DNA of 8,620 nucleotides. Source: Acidimicrobiia bacterium. Lineage in GTDB: Bacteria; Actinomycetota; Acidimicrobiia; Spongiisociales; UBA5794. The stretch spans positions 1 to 8,620 of the forward strand of contig JAUVNV010000103.1 in NCBI GenBank assembly GCA_030599515.1. The letters run 5' to 3'. The notes under the pieces are model-generated. The model had not been told where the DNA came from and made no database searches. It saw nothing but the letters and a program-made list of their open reading frames with translations. The position numbers and the translations under genes are program-made. Shown in pieces: positions 1-6,490 of this stretch (position 1 is the first letter of the stretch; each line of letters begins with the position of its first letter).

Positions 1-10
1 CATAGGCAGG

Positions 11-129
11 TAGTCGGTAGTCGGGATCCGGTATCCGGTATCCGGTAGTCGGTAGTCGGTAGTCGGTAGTCGGTAGTCGGTAGTCGGTAGTCGGTAGTCG
101 GTAGTCGGTAGTCGGTAGTCGGTAGTCGG
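11..129. repeat. Heptanucleotide tandem array A1 (TAGTCGG)
   Basis: Seventeen uninterrupted 7-bp units are visible. Two TAGTCGG units (11-24) are followed by GATCCGG (25-31), two TATCCGG (32-45) and then twelve identical TAGTCGG (46-129). All variants keep the CGG end, and the period is never broken. The identical run next to a variant block suggests recent expansion by slippage. The plus strand carries GG every 7 nt, so a two-tier G-quadruplex is conceivable. Bases 1-10 may be a decayed continuation, and the array may extend beyond the window's left edge. It contains no spacers and no coding potential. Confidence 0.97.
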
Positions 130-221
<92 letters not shown>

Positions 222-223
222 GG

Positions 224-667
224 TCACGGGACCACCAACACCGGACATGGGGCCTCATGCACAACGTGATTCGCTACTGAGCCGACGACCATCCTGCGGA
301 GCAGTCCGGCGCCGCGGCGACCGACTACCAGGATGTCGGCATCGACTCTCCTGCACACGTCGATGAGCCGGGCAGACGGCTCTCCGATCTCCTCTTGCGT
401 CTCGTAATCCACGCCCGAGAAGTCCACGGCACGAAGCGTCCGATCGAGAACGTCGCGTTGTGCATCGGACAGCGAGTCGCCGAGCGCTTCGGCGGTGGGC
501 GGTGAACCGACGATCCCCCACCACCCTTCGGGCGGCCGAACAACCGTCACGACGATGAGTCTCGCTGAATGACAGTGTGCCAGAGCACCTGCCGCCCGTG
601 CTGCGTCGATCGACTGATCAGAACCGTCGACGCCGACAACGATGACCTTGGGATCCCAACCCTCCAC
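224..667 (-). CDS. Universal stress protein, UspA family, ATP-binding type
   Basis: This encodes a 147-residue single-domain protein, the usual length for the family. Usp proteins are cytoplasmic, usually dimeric, and bind ATP during starvation, oxidative or redox stress. The N-terminal strand reads VIVVGVDGSD (residues 8-17), with the nucleotide-contacting Asp14. The C-terminal half carries the ATP-binding signature G-x2-G-x9-G-S: GRRG at 116-119 and GS at 129-130. The domain ends in the typical PCPVLVV. I chose the GTG at 667-665 because a strong GAGGAGG (675-681) sits 7 nt upstream and the Usp fold begins just after it. The frame stays open to an ATG at 844, but that extension looks like random GC-rich sequence. 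The gene is transcribed divergently from the redox operon at 879-3226. Its 3' end abuts the repeat array, and I see no separate terminator hairpin. Confidence 0.9.
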   Translation of the reverse strand: MEGWDPKVIVVGVDGSDQSIDAARAAGALAHCHSARLIVVTVVRPPEGWWGIVGSPPTAEALGDSLSDAQRDVLDRTLRAVDFSGVDYETQEEIGEPSARLIDVCRRVDADILVVGRRGAGLLRRMVVGSVANHVVHEAPCPVLVVP

Positions 668-694
668 GGCGACACCTCCTCGTGCTCTGCTCTC

Positions 695-700
695 AGAGTA
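695..700 (-). promoter_or_regulatory. Possible -10 box of the stress-protein gene
   Basis: Read on the minus strand this is TACTCT, matching TANNNT. Transcription starting about 7 nt downstream (near 688) would give a leader of about 20 nt containing the GAGGAGG ribosome binding site at 675-681 and the GTG at 667. No convincing -35 is visible, so this rests on spacing alone. Confidence 0.3.
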
Positions 701-868
701 CCGAGCGGCCGCCCGACCCGGAAGGGGCGAAAGCCTTGTGCTCCCGCCGTATCCGATCGAGCTTCCTACCGTTCCCCTGCCGGGGTCGTTCGCACGCTCT
801 CCGGCGTGAAGCGAAGACAAGCCCAACGGCCCTACCTCGACCACAGGCGGTTCGGCAAACTGTTACTC

Positions 869-875
869 GGAGGGG
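869..875 (+). promoter_or_regulatory. Ribosome binding site of nfnA
   Basis: GGAGGGG lies just before the ATG at 879, with 3 to 5 nt spacing depending on which part of it pairs. It decides the start of the first gene in the redox operon. I see no credible -10 box in the divergent spacer (668-878) for this direction. Confidence 0.7.
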
Positions 876-878
876 ACG

Positions 879-1766
879 ATGTACCTGATTGTGGAGGCAG
901 AATCGATCGCGCCGGATGTGCGACGGATCGTCGTCGAAGCGCCGAAGATCGCGAAGAAGCACCAGGCCGGTCAGTTCGTCATCGTGCGCGTCACGCCGAA
1001 CGGCGAACGAATCCCGCTGACCATCGCCGCAGCGGATACCGAAGCCGGTTCGATCACCCTGTTCGTTCAGGCGATCGGCCGCACCACGATGCTGATGAAC
1101 GAGCTGGAGACCGGTGACTATCTCGTCGATGTCGCCGGGCCTCTCGGCCGAGCCTCCGAGATCAAGCAGTACGGGACGGCCCTCGTCGTCGGTGGCGGCG
1201 TCGGAACGGCGATCGCCTACCCGATCGCGCTGGCTCTCGCCGACGCGGGCAATCGGGTCATCGCCATCATCGGTGGCCGGACGAAGGAGTACGTGCTTCT
1301 GGAGAACGAACTGTCGAGTCACGGCGTCGAGGTGTTGCCCTGTACCGACGATGGCTCCTACGGGCGGAAGGGCTTCGTCACGGAAGCCCTCGCCGACGTC
1401 ATCGCCGATGAGGAGGTCGGCATCGTCTTCGCCATCGGACCGATTCCGATGATGAGCGCTGTGGCCGAAGTCACCAGGGATTCGGGAATCGAAACGGTCG
1501 CCTCGCTGAACCCGATCATGGTCGATGGGACCGGAATGTGCGGGGGCTGCCGCGTCGAAGTCGGAGGGGAGACGAAGTTCGCGTGCGTGGACGGCCCTGA
1601 GTTCGATGCCCACCAGGTCGACTTCAAGCTCCTCCAGCGACGCAACACGTCGTACCGGGCGTTCGAGGCGGAGCAGATCGACCATCTGAGGTCCCTCGAT
1701 GCGGAGCATCACGAACAGGTTCTGGCTCCGGTTCGGGGCGCCTGTGCGCGAGAAGAAGCGTCATGA
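879..1766 (+). CDS. nfnA: NfnA/SudB-type FAD and NAD(P)-binding [2Fe-2S] subunit
   Basis: This 295-residue protein belongs to the ferredoxin-NADP reductase-like family that includes dihydroorotate dehydrogenase electron-transfer subunits, SudB and NfnA. Residues 1-95 form the FAD-binding barrel, with RIPLTIA at 44-50 as the flavin motif. Residues 101-200 form the nucleotide-binding domain, with VVGGGVGTA at 103-111 and GPIP at 187-190. The C-terminal part has a [2Fe-2S] site: Cys221, Cys224 and Cys236, preceded by Asp216. From memory, Asp plus three Cys is the ligand set described for NfnA. The stop overlaps the next gene's start by 4 bp (ATGA), so the subunits are probably translated together. 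In known NfnAB complexes this subunit takes electrons from NADH. The last 25 residues or so show no recognisable motif. Sulfide dehydrogenase (SudB) is the main alternative name. Confidence 0.85.
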   Translation: MYLIVEAESIAPDVRRIVVEAPKIAKKHQAGQFVIVRVTPNGERIPLTIAAADTEAGSITLFVQAIGRTTMLMNELETGDYLVDVAGPLGRASEIKQYGTALVVGGGVGTAIAYPIALALADAGNRVIAIIGGRTKEYVLLENELSSHGVEVLPCTDDGSYGRKGFVTEALADVIADEEVGIVFAIGPIPMMSAVAEVTRDSGIETVASLNPIMVDGTGMCGGCRVEVGGETKFACVDGPEFDAHQVDFKLLQRRNTSYRAFEAEQIDHLRSLDAEHHEQVLAPVRGACAREEAS

Positions 1767-3226
1767 TCAAGATCTCCCGTCGTGCGATGTTGAAGTTGGA
1801 TCGAGTCGAAATGCCGGCCCGGGACCCCCTGGAGCGGGCCGCTTGCTTCGACGAGGTCAACACCGGGCTCACGCCGGAGGAAGCCACGGTTGAGGCAATG
1901 CGGTGCCTCATGTGCAAGACGCCAACGTGCATCGACGGCTGCCCGGTCAACATCCAGATCGACCAGTTCATCGACCGGGTGGCTCACGGTGACATCCGTG
2001 GAGCGGGTGACATCATTCGCGTGGACAGCCTGCTGCCGGCCATCTGCGGCAGGGTTTGCCCACAGGAGTCGCAATGCGAAGGCACCTGTGTGCTCGACAA
2101 GAAGCACAAGCCGATCGCGATCGGTCACCTGGAGCGCTACGTCGCGGACACGGTTCGAAGGTACGGTCTTGAACCTGCGGCCGAGCCGATCGAGCCGAGC
2201 GGGAAGAGCGTCGCGATCATCGGGAGCGGACCTGCGGGCCTTGCCTGTGCCGCAGACCTGGTGAAGAGTGGCCACCACGTCCGGGTGTTCGAGGCGCTCC
2301 ACCAGCCCGGCGGCGTGCTCATCTACGGGATCCCGGAGTTCCGCTTGCCGAAGGACATCGTGGCTGCAGAGATCGACGGCCTGCGGAACCTCGGCGTCGA
2401 GTTCGAGATGAATGCCATCATCGGTCGGACCATCACCGTCGAGGAACTGCTCACCGACGAGGGATTCGACGCGATCTTCGTCGGCGTCGGCGCCGGCCTG
2501 CCCCGGTTCTTGAACGTTGAGGGCGAGAACCTCATCGGCGTCTACTCCGCGAATGAGTTCCTCACACGGGTCAACCTCATGGGCGCCTACCGGAAGGACA
2601 CGGAGACGCCGGTCCTCGACCTGACCGGCCGTCGCGTCGTCGTCTTCGGCGGGGGCAACACCGCGATGGACAGCGCCCGAACGCCGCTGCGGCTCGGAGC
2701 GGGGGAGGTTCGCGTTGCCTATCGCCGCACTGAGGCCGAGATGCCGGCCCGCGATGAGGAGATCGAGCATGCCAAGGAGGAGGGAATCATCTTCGATTTC
2801 CTGGTCTCGCCCGTCGAGTTGCTCGGCAACGACGAGGGTTGGCTCACGGGAGTACGAGCGCAGCGCATGGAGTTGGGGGAACCCGACGAGTCGGGCCGTC
2901 GTCGTCCGGTCCCGATCGAAGGAGACGTCTTCGATCTCCCGGCCGACGTCGTCATCGTGGCGATCGGCAACTCGCCGAATCCACTGTTGCCCGCGACCGA
3001 GTCCCGGCTCGAGCAGACCCGATGGGGCACGCTGGCCGTCGATGAGACGACGGGTCGAACTACGATGCCCGGCGTGTTCGCCGGGGGTGACATCGTCACC
3101 GGCGGTGCGACGGTGATCCTCGCGATGGGCGCCGGTCGCATCGCGGCTGCGTCGATCAACGAGTATCTGGAGACCGGCGTGTGGGAGCAGGAATCGAAGC
3201 CGGAGCTCGAACCGGCCGGAGCCTGA
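1763..3226 (+). CDS. nfnB: NfnB/SudA-type NADPH oxidoreductase (GltD-like)
   Basis: This 487-residue flavoprotein is homologous to the small subunit of glutamate synthase. An N-terminal iron-sulfur domain has Cys48, Cys51, Cys56 and Cys60, then Cys95, Cys99, Cys105 and Cys109, enough for two [4Fe-4S] clusters. An FAD-binding Rossmann motif follows (GSGPAG, 154-159). The NADP-binding motif is GGGNTAMDSAR (296-306), with downstream RR at 321-322, and a second FAD motif lies at the C-terminus (GVFAGGDI, 437-444). No glutamate synthase large subunit is adjacent. The partner is nfnA, overlapping by ATGA, which points to an NfnAB/SudBA complex coupling NADPH, NADH and ferredoxin rather than to ammonium assimilation. 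Electron bifurcation is known for this family but inferred here. A stand-alone glutamate synthase small-chain homologue is the other reading. Confidence 0.87.
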   Translation: MIKISRRAMLKLDRVEMPARDPLERAACFDEVNTGLTPEEATVEAMRCLMCKTPTCIDGCPVNIQIDQFIDRVAHGDIRGAGDIIRVDSLLPAICGRVCPQESQCEGTCVLDKKHKPIAIGHLERYVADTVRRYGLEPAAEPIEPSGKSVAIIGSGPAGLACAADLVKSGHHVRVFEALHQPGGVLIYGIPEFRLPKDIVAAEIDGLRNLGVEFEMNAIIGRTITVEELLTDEGFDAIFVGVGAGLPRFLNVEGENLIGVYSANEFLTRVNLMGAYRKDTETPVLDLTGRRVVVFGGGNTAMDSARTPLRLGAGEVRVAYRRTEAEMPARDEEIEHAKEEGIIFDFLVSPVELLGNDEGWLTGVRAQRMELGEPDESGRRRPVPIEGDVFDLPADVVIVAIGNSPNPLLPATESRLEQTRWGTLAVDETTGRTTMPGVFAGGDIVTGGATVILAMGAGRIAAASINEYLETGVWEQESKPELEPAGA

Positions 3227-3261
3227 GGAGCAGGCAACAGCCAACAGCCGACAGCCAGACA
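3227..3261. repeat. Degenerate heptamer array (NNNRCAG / CCAACAG)
   Basis: Immediately after the nfnB stop, four 7-bp units share CAG at their ends: GGAGCAG, GCAACAG, CCAACAG and CCGACAG (3227-3254), with a decayed fifth unit (CCAGACA, 3255-3261). The period matches the perfect arrays at the window ends although the sequence differs. Bases 3244-3255 form the left arm of the hairpin listed separately. Confidence 0.7.
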
Positions 3262-3293
3262 AGGTTCATCGGTTGGTCTTCGCTGTCCGCTGT
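3244..3293. terminator. Imperfect 12-bp hairpin between convergent genes
   Basis: Bases 3244-3255 pair with 3282-3293 in 11 of 12 positions (one C-C mismatch at 3249/3288), around a 26-nt loop. AGAC at 3257-3260 can add four pairs with GTCT at 3276-3279. The hairpin sits between the ends of nfnB and the cytochrome gene, so it could serve both strands as a terminator. No T-run follows on either side, which is common for GC-rich actinobacterial terminators. Both arms are made of heptamer repeats. Confidence 0.6.
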
Positions 3294-3301
3294 CCGCTCG
3301 G
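3282..3301. repeat. Short heptamer repeat (GCTGTCC)
   Basis: Two perfect GCTGTCC units (3282-3295) are followed by a third that begins GCT and then diverges. The unit is nearly the reverse complement of the CCGACAG and CCAACAG units 30 bp upstream, and this is why the region can fold. It ends just before the stop codon of the minus-strand cytochrome gene at 3305. Confidence 0.6.
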
Positions 3302-3304
3302 TCT

Positions 3305-3727
3305 CTACTGCAGCGTCCTGAGGAAGAGGACGATGTCGGCGAGGTCGTCGTCGGTGAGCCTCGGGTTCCCACCGTACGGCGGCATGGCGATTCCCGTCTC
3401 GTTGTCGGGAGCGTCCTTCGAACGGCCCTCTTTGATGAATTCAATGAGCTCATCATCGGTGTGATCCCGGATGAAGTGGTTGTCTGTCAAGGCGGGACCG
3501 AGGTTCTTGACCCCTTCGAAGTTCTGCCCGTGGCACGAGGAACATGATTCTCCGGCGAGCTGCTGCCCGTACGCAATCGGCGTGCCTGCTGCTGCAGTCG
3601 TCGCGACTTCCACCGAGTCGCCACCGCAGCCCGCGGCGACGAGAGCAACTGCAACGGCGAAGGCCAGTGTCGCCCACACGCGAGTCGTTCGTGCCCGACG
3701 GACTCCGTCATGCGTCGACCTGTTCAT
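3305..3727 (-). CDS. Small c-type cytochrome, predicted lipoprotein
   Basis: This 140-residue protein has a positively charged N-terminus and a hydrophobic segment (about 17-33) ending in VAAGC, with Cys34 as the likely lipidated residue. It should be exported and anchored to the outer face of the membrane. A low-complexity linker (about 35-50) precedes a class I cytochrome c domain. The haem-binding CSSCH lies at 62-66, and the probable sixth ligand Met115 sits in IAMPPYGG. The family carries single electrons between respiratory or periplasmic enzymes. I chose the ATG at 3727-3725 because GAGGG lies 5 nt upstream and the signal sequence starts there. The frame stays open further upstream, but only inside the preceding gene. 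It lies 31 bp after the LLM oxidoreductase gene on the same strand, so the two are probably cotranscribed. Its redox partner cannot be told from the sequence. Confidence 0.9.
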   Translation of the reverse strand: MNRSTHDGVRRARTTRVWATLAFAVAVALVAAGCGGDSVEVATTAAAGTPIAYGQQLAGESCSSCHGQNFEGVKNLGPALTDNHFIRDHTDDELIEFIKEGRSKDAPDNETGIAMPPYGGNPRLTDDDLADIVLFLRTLQ

Positions 3728-3758
3728 GGCTACCCTCGATCTGCTCGATGCCGCTTCT

Positions 3759-4742
3759 TCATCCAAGTCCTGGCACGACCTGTCTTGCGAACAGTTCGAG
3801 GCTCGCCGAGCCGTAGGCCGCATCCGGGAAGTAGCCGATCGCATACGACATCCCGACCTCGACCCACGGCCGCAGCTGCTCGACGACCTGTTCCGGCGTT
3901 CCAACCAACCCCCCATCATCAAGGTTCTTCCGCGCCGACTCGGCCTTGTCCTGTCCGGCGAGCGCGCCGATTCTGGCAACGTATTCATCGACCTTGGCCT
4001 CCACGGCGGGTTCCGTCTCGGCGACGAGAACCGTGAACAACGACGAACGCACGATCTCGTCGTAGTCACGGCCAAGATCCGACATGTGCCCGGCGAGAAT
4101 GTCGCTCTTGCGTACGAACTCGTCGACCGTCCACCCGAAGTTCGTGTAGTCGGCATACTTCGCGGCAACTCTCAACGTCAGCTTCTCCCCACCACCGGCG
4201 ACCCAGATGGGGATGGAATCTTGAACGGGTTTCGGCCGGCTGATTGCACCGTCGAGCCGGTAGTACCGACCGTCGTAGCGAACCTCGTCTTCGGCCCACA
4301 TGCGACGCATGATCTCGACACCCTCTTCGAGTTGCCCGATCCGGACCGACGGTTTGGGGAACTCGTAGCCGTATCCGAGGTACTCGTGCTCGTACCACCC
4401 TGCCCCGATCCCCATCTCAACGCGACCGTTCGAGATAACGTCGATGTCGGCGGCAACCTTGGCGAGATACGCCGGGTTGCGATACGAGTTCGACGTACAC
4501 ATCTGACCGAGGCGCACCGAGGTGGTGGTCGGCGCGAGGGCGGCCATGAGCGTCCAGGCCTCGTAGCTCGACTCCTGCGTCGGGACCGGCACCGTGTGGA
4601 AGTGATCGAACACCCACGCAGACTCGTAGCCGAGGGCCTCGATCGTCTTGGCGACACCGAGCATGGTCGACCATTGGTCGGATCGATCGATGCCGACGAG
4701 GTCGAGACGCCAGCCCTGAGGAATGAAAGCTCCGTAACGCAT
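3759..4742 (-). CDS. LLM-class (luciferase-like, probably F420-dependent) oxidoreductase
   Basis: This encodes a 327-residue cytoplasmic TIM-barrel protein of the bacterial luciferase-like superfamily, full length for the group. Diagnostic features are MRYGAFIPQG at the N-terminus, VFDHFH at about 44-49, the segment RVEMGIGAGW that contacts the cofactor phosphate, the RRMW segment after the long helix, and IPIWVAGGG. Members use reduced F420 or FMN to reduce or oxidise small organic substrates. F420 is favoured by resemblance to actinobacterial members, and the substrate is unknown. The ATG at 4742 has no Shine-Dalgarno sequence but lies 7 nt after a TANNNT box, so a leaderless message is likely. 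A GTG three codons upstream is possible. The cytochrome lipoprotein gene follows after 31 bp, and the HisA-like operon diverges from a 79-bp spacer. Confidence 0.88.
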   Translation of the reverse strand: MRYGAFIPQGWRLDLVGIDRSDQWSTMLGVAKTIEALGYESAWVFDHFHTVPVPTQESSYEAWTLMAALAPTTTSVRLGQMCTSNSYRNPAYLAKVAADIDVISNGRVEMGIGAGWYEHEYLGYGYEFPKPSVRIGQLEEGVEIMRRMWAEDEVRYDGRYYRLDGAISRPKPVQDSIPIWVAGGGEKLTLRVAAKYADYTNFGWTVDEFVRKSDILAGHMSDLGRDYDEIVRSSLFTVLVAETEPAVEAKVDEYVARIGALAGQDKAESARKNLDDGGLVGTPEQVVEQLRPWVEVGMSYAIGYFPDAAYGSASLELFARQVVPGLG

Positions 4743-4749
4743 GATCGTC

Positions 4750-4755
4750 ACGCTA
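4750..4755 (-). promoter_or_regulatory. -10 box for a leaderless LLM oxidoreductase transcript
   Basis: Read on the minus strand this is TAGCGT, preceded by TG one base further up. Exactly 7 nt separate it from the A of the ATG at 4742, so transcription would start at the initiation codon. No Shine-Dalgarno sequence is present, and no good -35 match is seen. Confidence 0.5.
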
Positions 4756-4808
4756 CACCGACCGCGATGGCTGTTGTTGCTCACGACTCGAACGGTGCGC
4801 CAGGTTGG

Positions 4809-4814
4809 TACCGT
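4809..4814 (+). promoter_or_regulatory. -10 box for a leaderless HisA-like transcript
   Basis: TACCGT is followed by exactly 7 nt and then the ATG at 4822. The intervening bases contain GGAG at 4815-4818, but only 3 nt before the ATG, too close for normal Shine-Dalgarno pairing. The geometry matches that of the divergent LLM gene and typA. Confidence 0.5.
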
Positions 4815-4821
4815 GGAGAAC

Positions 4822-5709
4822 ATGGAACTCTATGCACGCGTCAACATCCTCGACGGCAGGGCCGTCCGTCTCCCCTACGGAACACTCGATGATGTGATCT
4901 ACCTCGACGCCGACCCCGTCGCGCGATCGCTCGGTTGGATCGCTCAAGGGGCTGATCGTCTCCACATCGTCGACCTCGACGCCGCGATCAAGGACGACTT
5001 CCGAAACCGTCCGCTCATCCGCGAGATCATCGCCGAAGTCGACGTGCCCGTGCAGGTCGGCGGCGGTGTCCGCTCGAATCTCGAAGTCGATCGTCTCCTC
5101 GATGCCGGAGCGTGGCGTGTCGTCATGGGCACGGTCGCCATCACCGATCAAGTGCTCTTCTGGGAGATCTGCCGCGCTCATCCGGGACAGATCGCCGTGA
5201 GCCTCGACATCACCGAAGACCAGGAGCTGGTCACTCAGGGGTGGCAGCACGGGTCGGGACGCTACCTCGAGGAGACCCTCATCGAGTTGGCGTCCGCCGG
5301 GGCGGCGGCGTTCCTCCTCTCCGAGGTCGGTCGCGATGCGCTCAAGGAGCCGCCGAACTTCGACGCTCTCCAGGTCGCGATCTCAATCGTCGACGAAGAG
5401 GTCATCGCCGCGGGAGGCGTTCGCGACCTCGACGACGTGCGCGGCCTGTTGAAGGTCAAGTCGGGTGACAAGCACCTGGCAGGCCTGGTCATCGGCCGTG
5501 AGGTGACGTCCGGCCGCTTCTCCGTCGAGGATGCTCAGGCGCTGTTGACGGGTGCGGCGAAGGATCTCGGCCCGTGGTCGCTCGAACAACTCGAAGAAGA
5601 AGCCGCGGCCTACCTCCGGGTACTCACCGATGGTGGCGACCGGGATGCGGCGATGACGATGGAGCACGTCGAGTGCTTCCTCCGGTGGCTCGGCGGGGGC
5701 ACCCCCTGA
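4822..5709 (+). CDS. Divergent HisA/PriA-like TIM barrel with C-terminal extension
   Basis: This 295-residue protein aligns with ProFAR isomerase (HisA) and actinobacterial PriA over about 245 residues. VDLDAA (50-55), the phosphate-binding glycines VGGGVR (79-84), GGVRDLDD (198-205) and VIGRE (223-227), and GW at 140-141 are all retained. Asp129, matching the second catalytic Asp of HisA, and Asp172 are present. The first catalytic Asp, at the end of strand 1, is replaced by Asn8 (RVNILDG, where enzymes have an A-V/I-D motif). The loop after strand 6 reads SEVGRDAL instead of a T-D/E-I-x-K-D-G-T type. About 48 extra acidic and helical residues (248-295) follow the barrel. No other histidine genes are nearby. 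The fold and phosphate binding look intact. Normal HisA activity is doubtful, so it may be a repurposed paralogue. The next gene overlaps its stop. Confidence 0.8.
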   Translation: MELYARVNILDGRAVRLPYGTLDDVIYLDADPVARSLGWIAQGADRLHIVDLDAAIKDDFRNRPLIREIIAEVDVPVQVGGGVRSNLEVDRLLDAGAWRVVMGTVAITDQVLFWEICRAHPGQIAVSLDITEDQELVTQGWQHGSGRYLEETLIELASAGAAAFLLSEVGRDALKEPPNFDALQVAISIVDEEVIAAGGVRDLDDVRGLLKVKSGDKHLAGLVIGREVTSGRFSVEDAQALLTGAAKDLGPWSLEQLEEEAAAYLRVLTDGGDRDAAMTMEHVECFLRWLGGGTP

Positions 5710-6467
5710 CCGAACCGACGCCCGACTACGTCGCGGCGAATCGGGCAGTCTGGGATTCCCAGGCCGATCAGTACGCGTCCGCCGGTGCCCGGGCTTGGGC
5801 CGCCGAACCGTCGTGGGGCCTCTGGGGGATTCCGGAGTCCGAGGTCGGTCTTTTCCCCGATCTCGACGGTCGTGACGTGCTCGAGGATGGGTGCGGGACG
5901 GCATACGTCTCGGCCTGGGTGGCTCGACTCGGTGGCAGACCGGTCGGCCTCGACAACTCCCCGGCTCAACTCGCTGCTGCACGACGGCTTCAGAACGAGC
6001 ACGATCTCCGGTTCCCATTGGTCCACGGGATCGCCGAGCATCTCCCGTTCCGGGACGAGTCGTTCGACGTCGTCCTCTCCGAGTACGGAGCGGCGATCTG
6101 GTCGGATCCGTACCTCTGGATTCCGGAGGCGGCCCGGGTGCTGCGGCCGGGCGGCGAACTGGTCTTCCTCGGCAATTCCACGCTGCTGATGCTCTTCGCC
6201 GAGGACGACGAGAACGTGCCGGCCGGTCGCACGATGCTGCGCGATCATTTCGACATGCACCGCTTCGAATGGCCGGACGACGACGGCATCGAGTTCCACC
6301 TCGGCCACGGCGACCGGATCAGGCTGCTGCGTGACAGCGGCTTCGAGATCCTCGACCTGATCGAGTTACGCCCGCCGGAGGGGGCGGAGACGAGCTACTC
6401 GTTCGTCAACACCGAGTGGGCAAGACGCTGGCCCGCCGAAGAGGTGTGGAGCGCTCGGAAGCTCTGA
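5706..6467 (+). CDS. SAM-dependent class I methyltransferase (Methyltransf_11 type)
   Basis: From the start chosen here it has 253 residues. The Rossmann fold is recognisable. Motif I is VLEDGCGTA (58-66), with Ala at the usual third Gly. The acidic end of strand 2 is GLDNS (Asp83). FDVVLSEYG marks strand 4, and RVLRPGGELVFLG marks strand 5. The Trp-rich N-terminal stretch (W31, W37, W40) resembles small-molecule or ubiquinone-like methyltransferases, and the substrate is unknown. The domain begins at DYVAANRAVWD, and no ATG lies nearby. CTG at 5706 overlaps the upstream stop as CTGA, has GGGGG (5695-5699) 6 nt upstream, and gives LTEPTPDYV. GTG at 5685 (260 aa) or 5673 (264 aa) are alternatives. 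It is cotranscribed with the HisA-like gene and followed by a strong hairpin. Confidence 0.87.
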   Translation: MTEPTPDYVAANRAVWDSQADQYASAGARAWAAEPSWGLWGIPESEVGLFPDLDGRDVLEDGCGTAYVSAWVARLGGRPVGLDNSPAQLAAARRLQNEHDLRFPLVHGIAEHLPFRDESFDVVLSEYGAAIWSDPYLWIPEAARVLRPGGELVFLGNSTLLMLFAEDDENVPAGRTMLRDHFDMHRFEWPDDDGIEFHLGHGDRIRLLRDSGFEILDLIELRPPEGAETSYSFVNTEWARRWPAEEVWSARKL

Positions 6468-6490
6468 GATCGCGTAGCCGCGGTCGGAGT

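Noticed and set aside
774..785. Short inverted repeat (CCCC-TGCC-GGGG) as an operator in the divergent spacer
   Set aside because: A 4-bp stem in GC-rich DNA is expected by chance, and no second copy is present.
668..844. N-terminal extension of the stress protein up to an ATG at 844
   Set aside because: The added residues are low-information and rich in Arg, Gly and Ser, and the GTG at 667 has a strong GAGGAGG at ideal spacing right before the Usp fold.
1709..3262. Long open frame (517 codons) on the minus strand
   Set aside because: It is antisense to nfnB, which has clear cofactor motifs. The minus-strand product is rich in Arg and Asp without any domain, typical of antisense frames in GC-rich DNA.
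3728..4168. Upstream extension of the cytochrome gene to 4168
   Set aside because: It would overlap the LLM oxidoreductase in another frame. The signal peptide and a GAGGG site support the start at 3727.
3471..4892. Long open frame (473 codons) on the plus strand
   Set aside because: It runs antisense to the cytochrome and LLM oxidoreductase genes and into the HisA-like gene. It shows no recognisable fold, and the opposite strand is convincingly coding.
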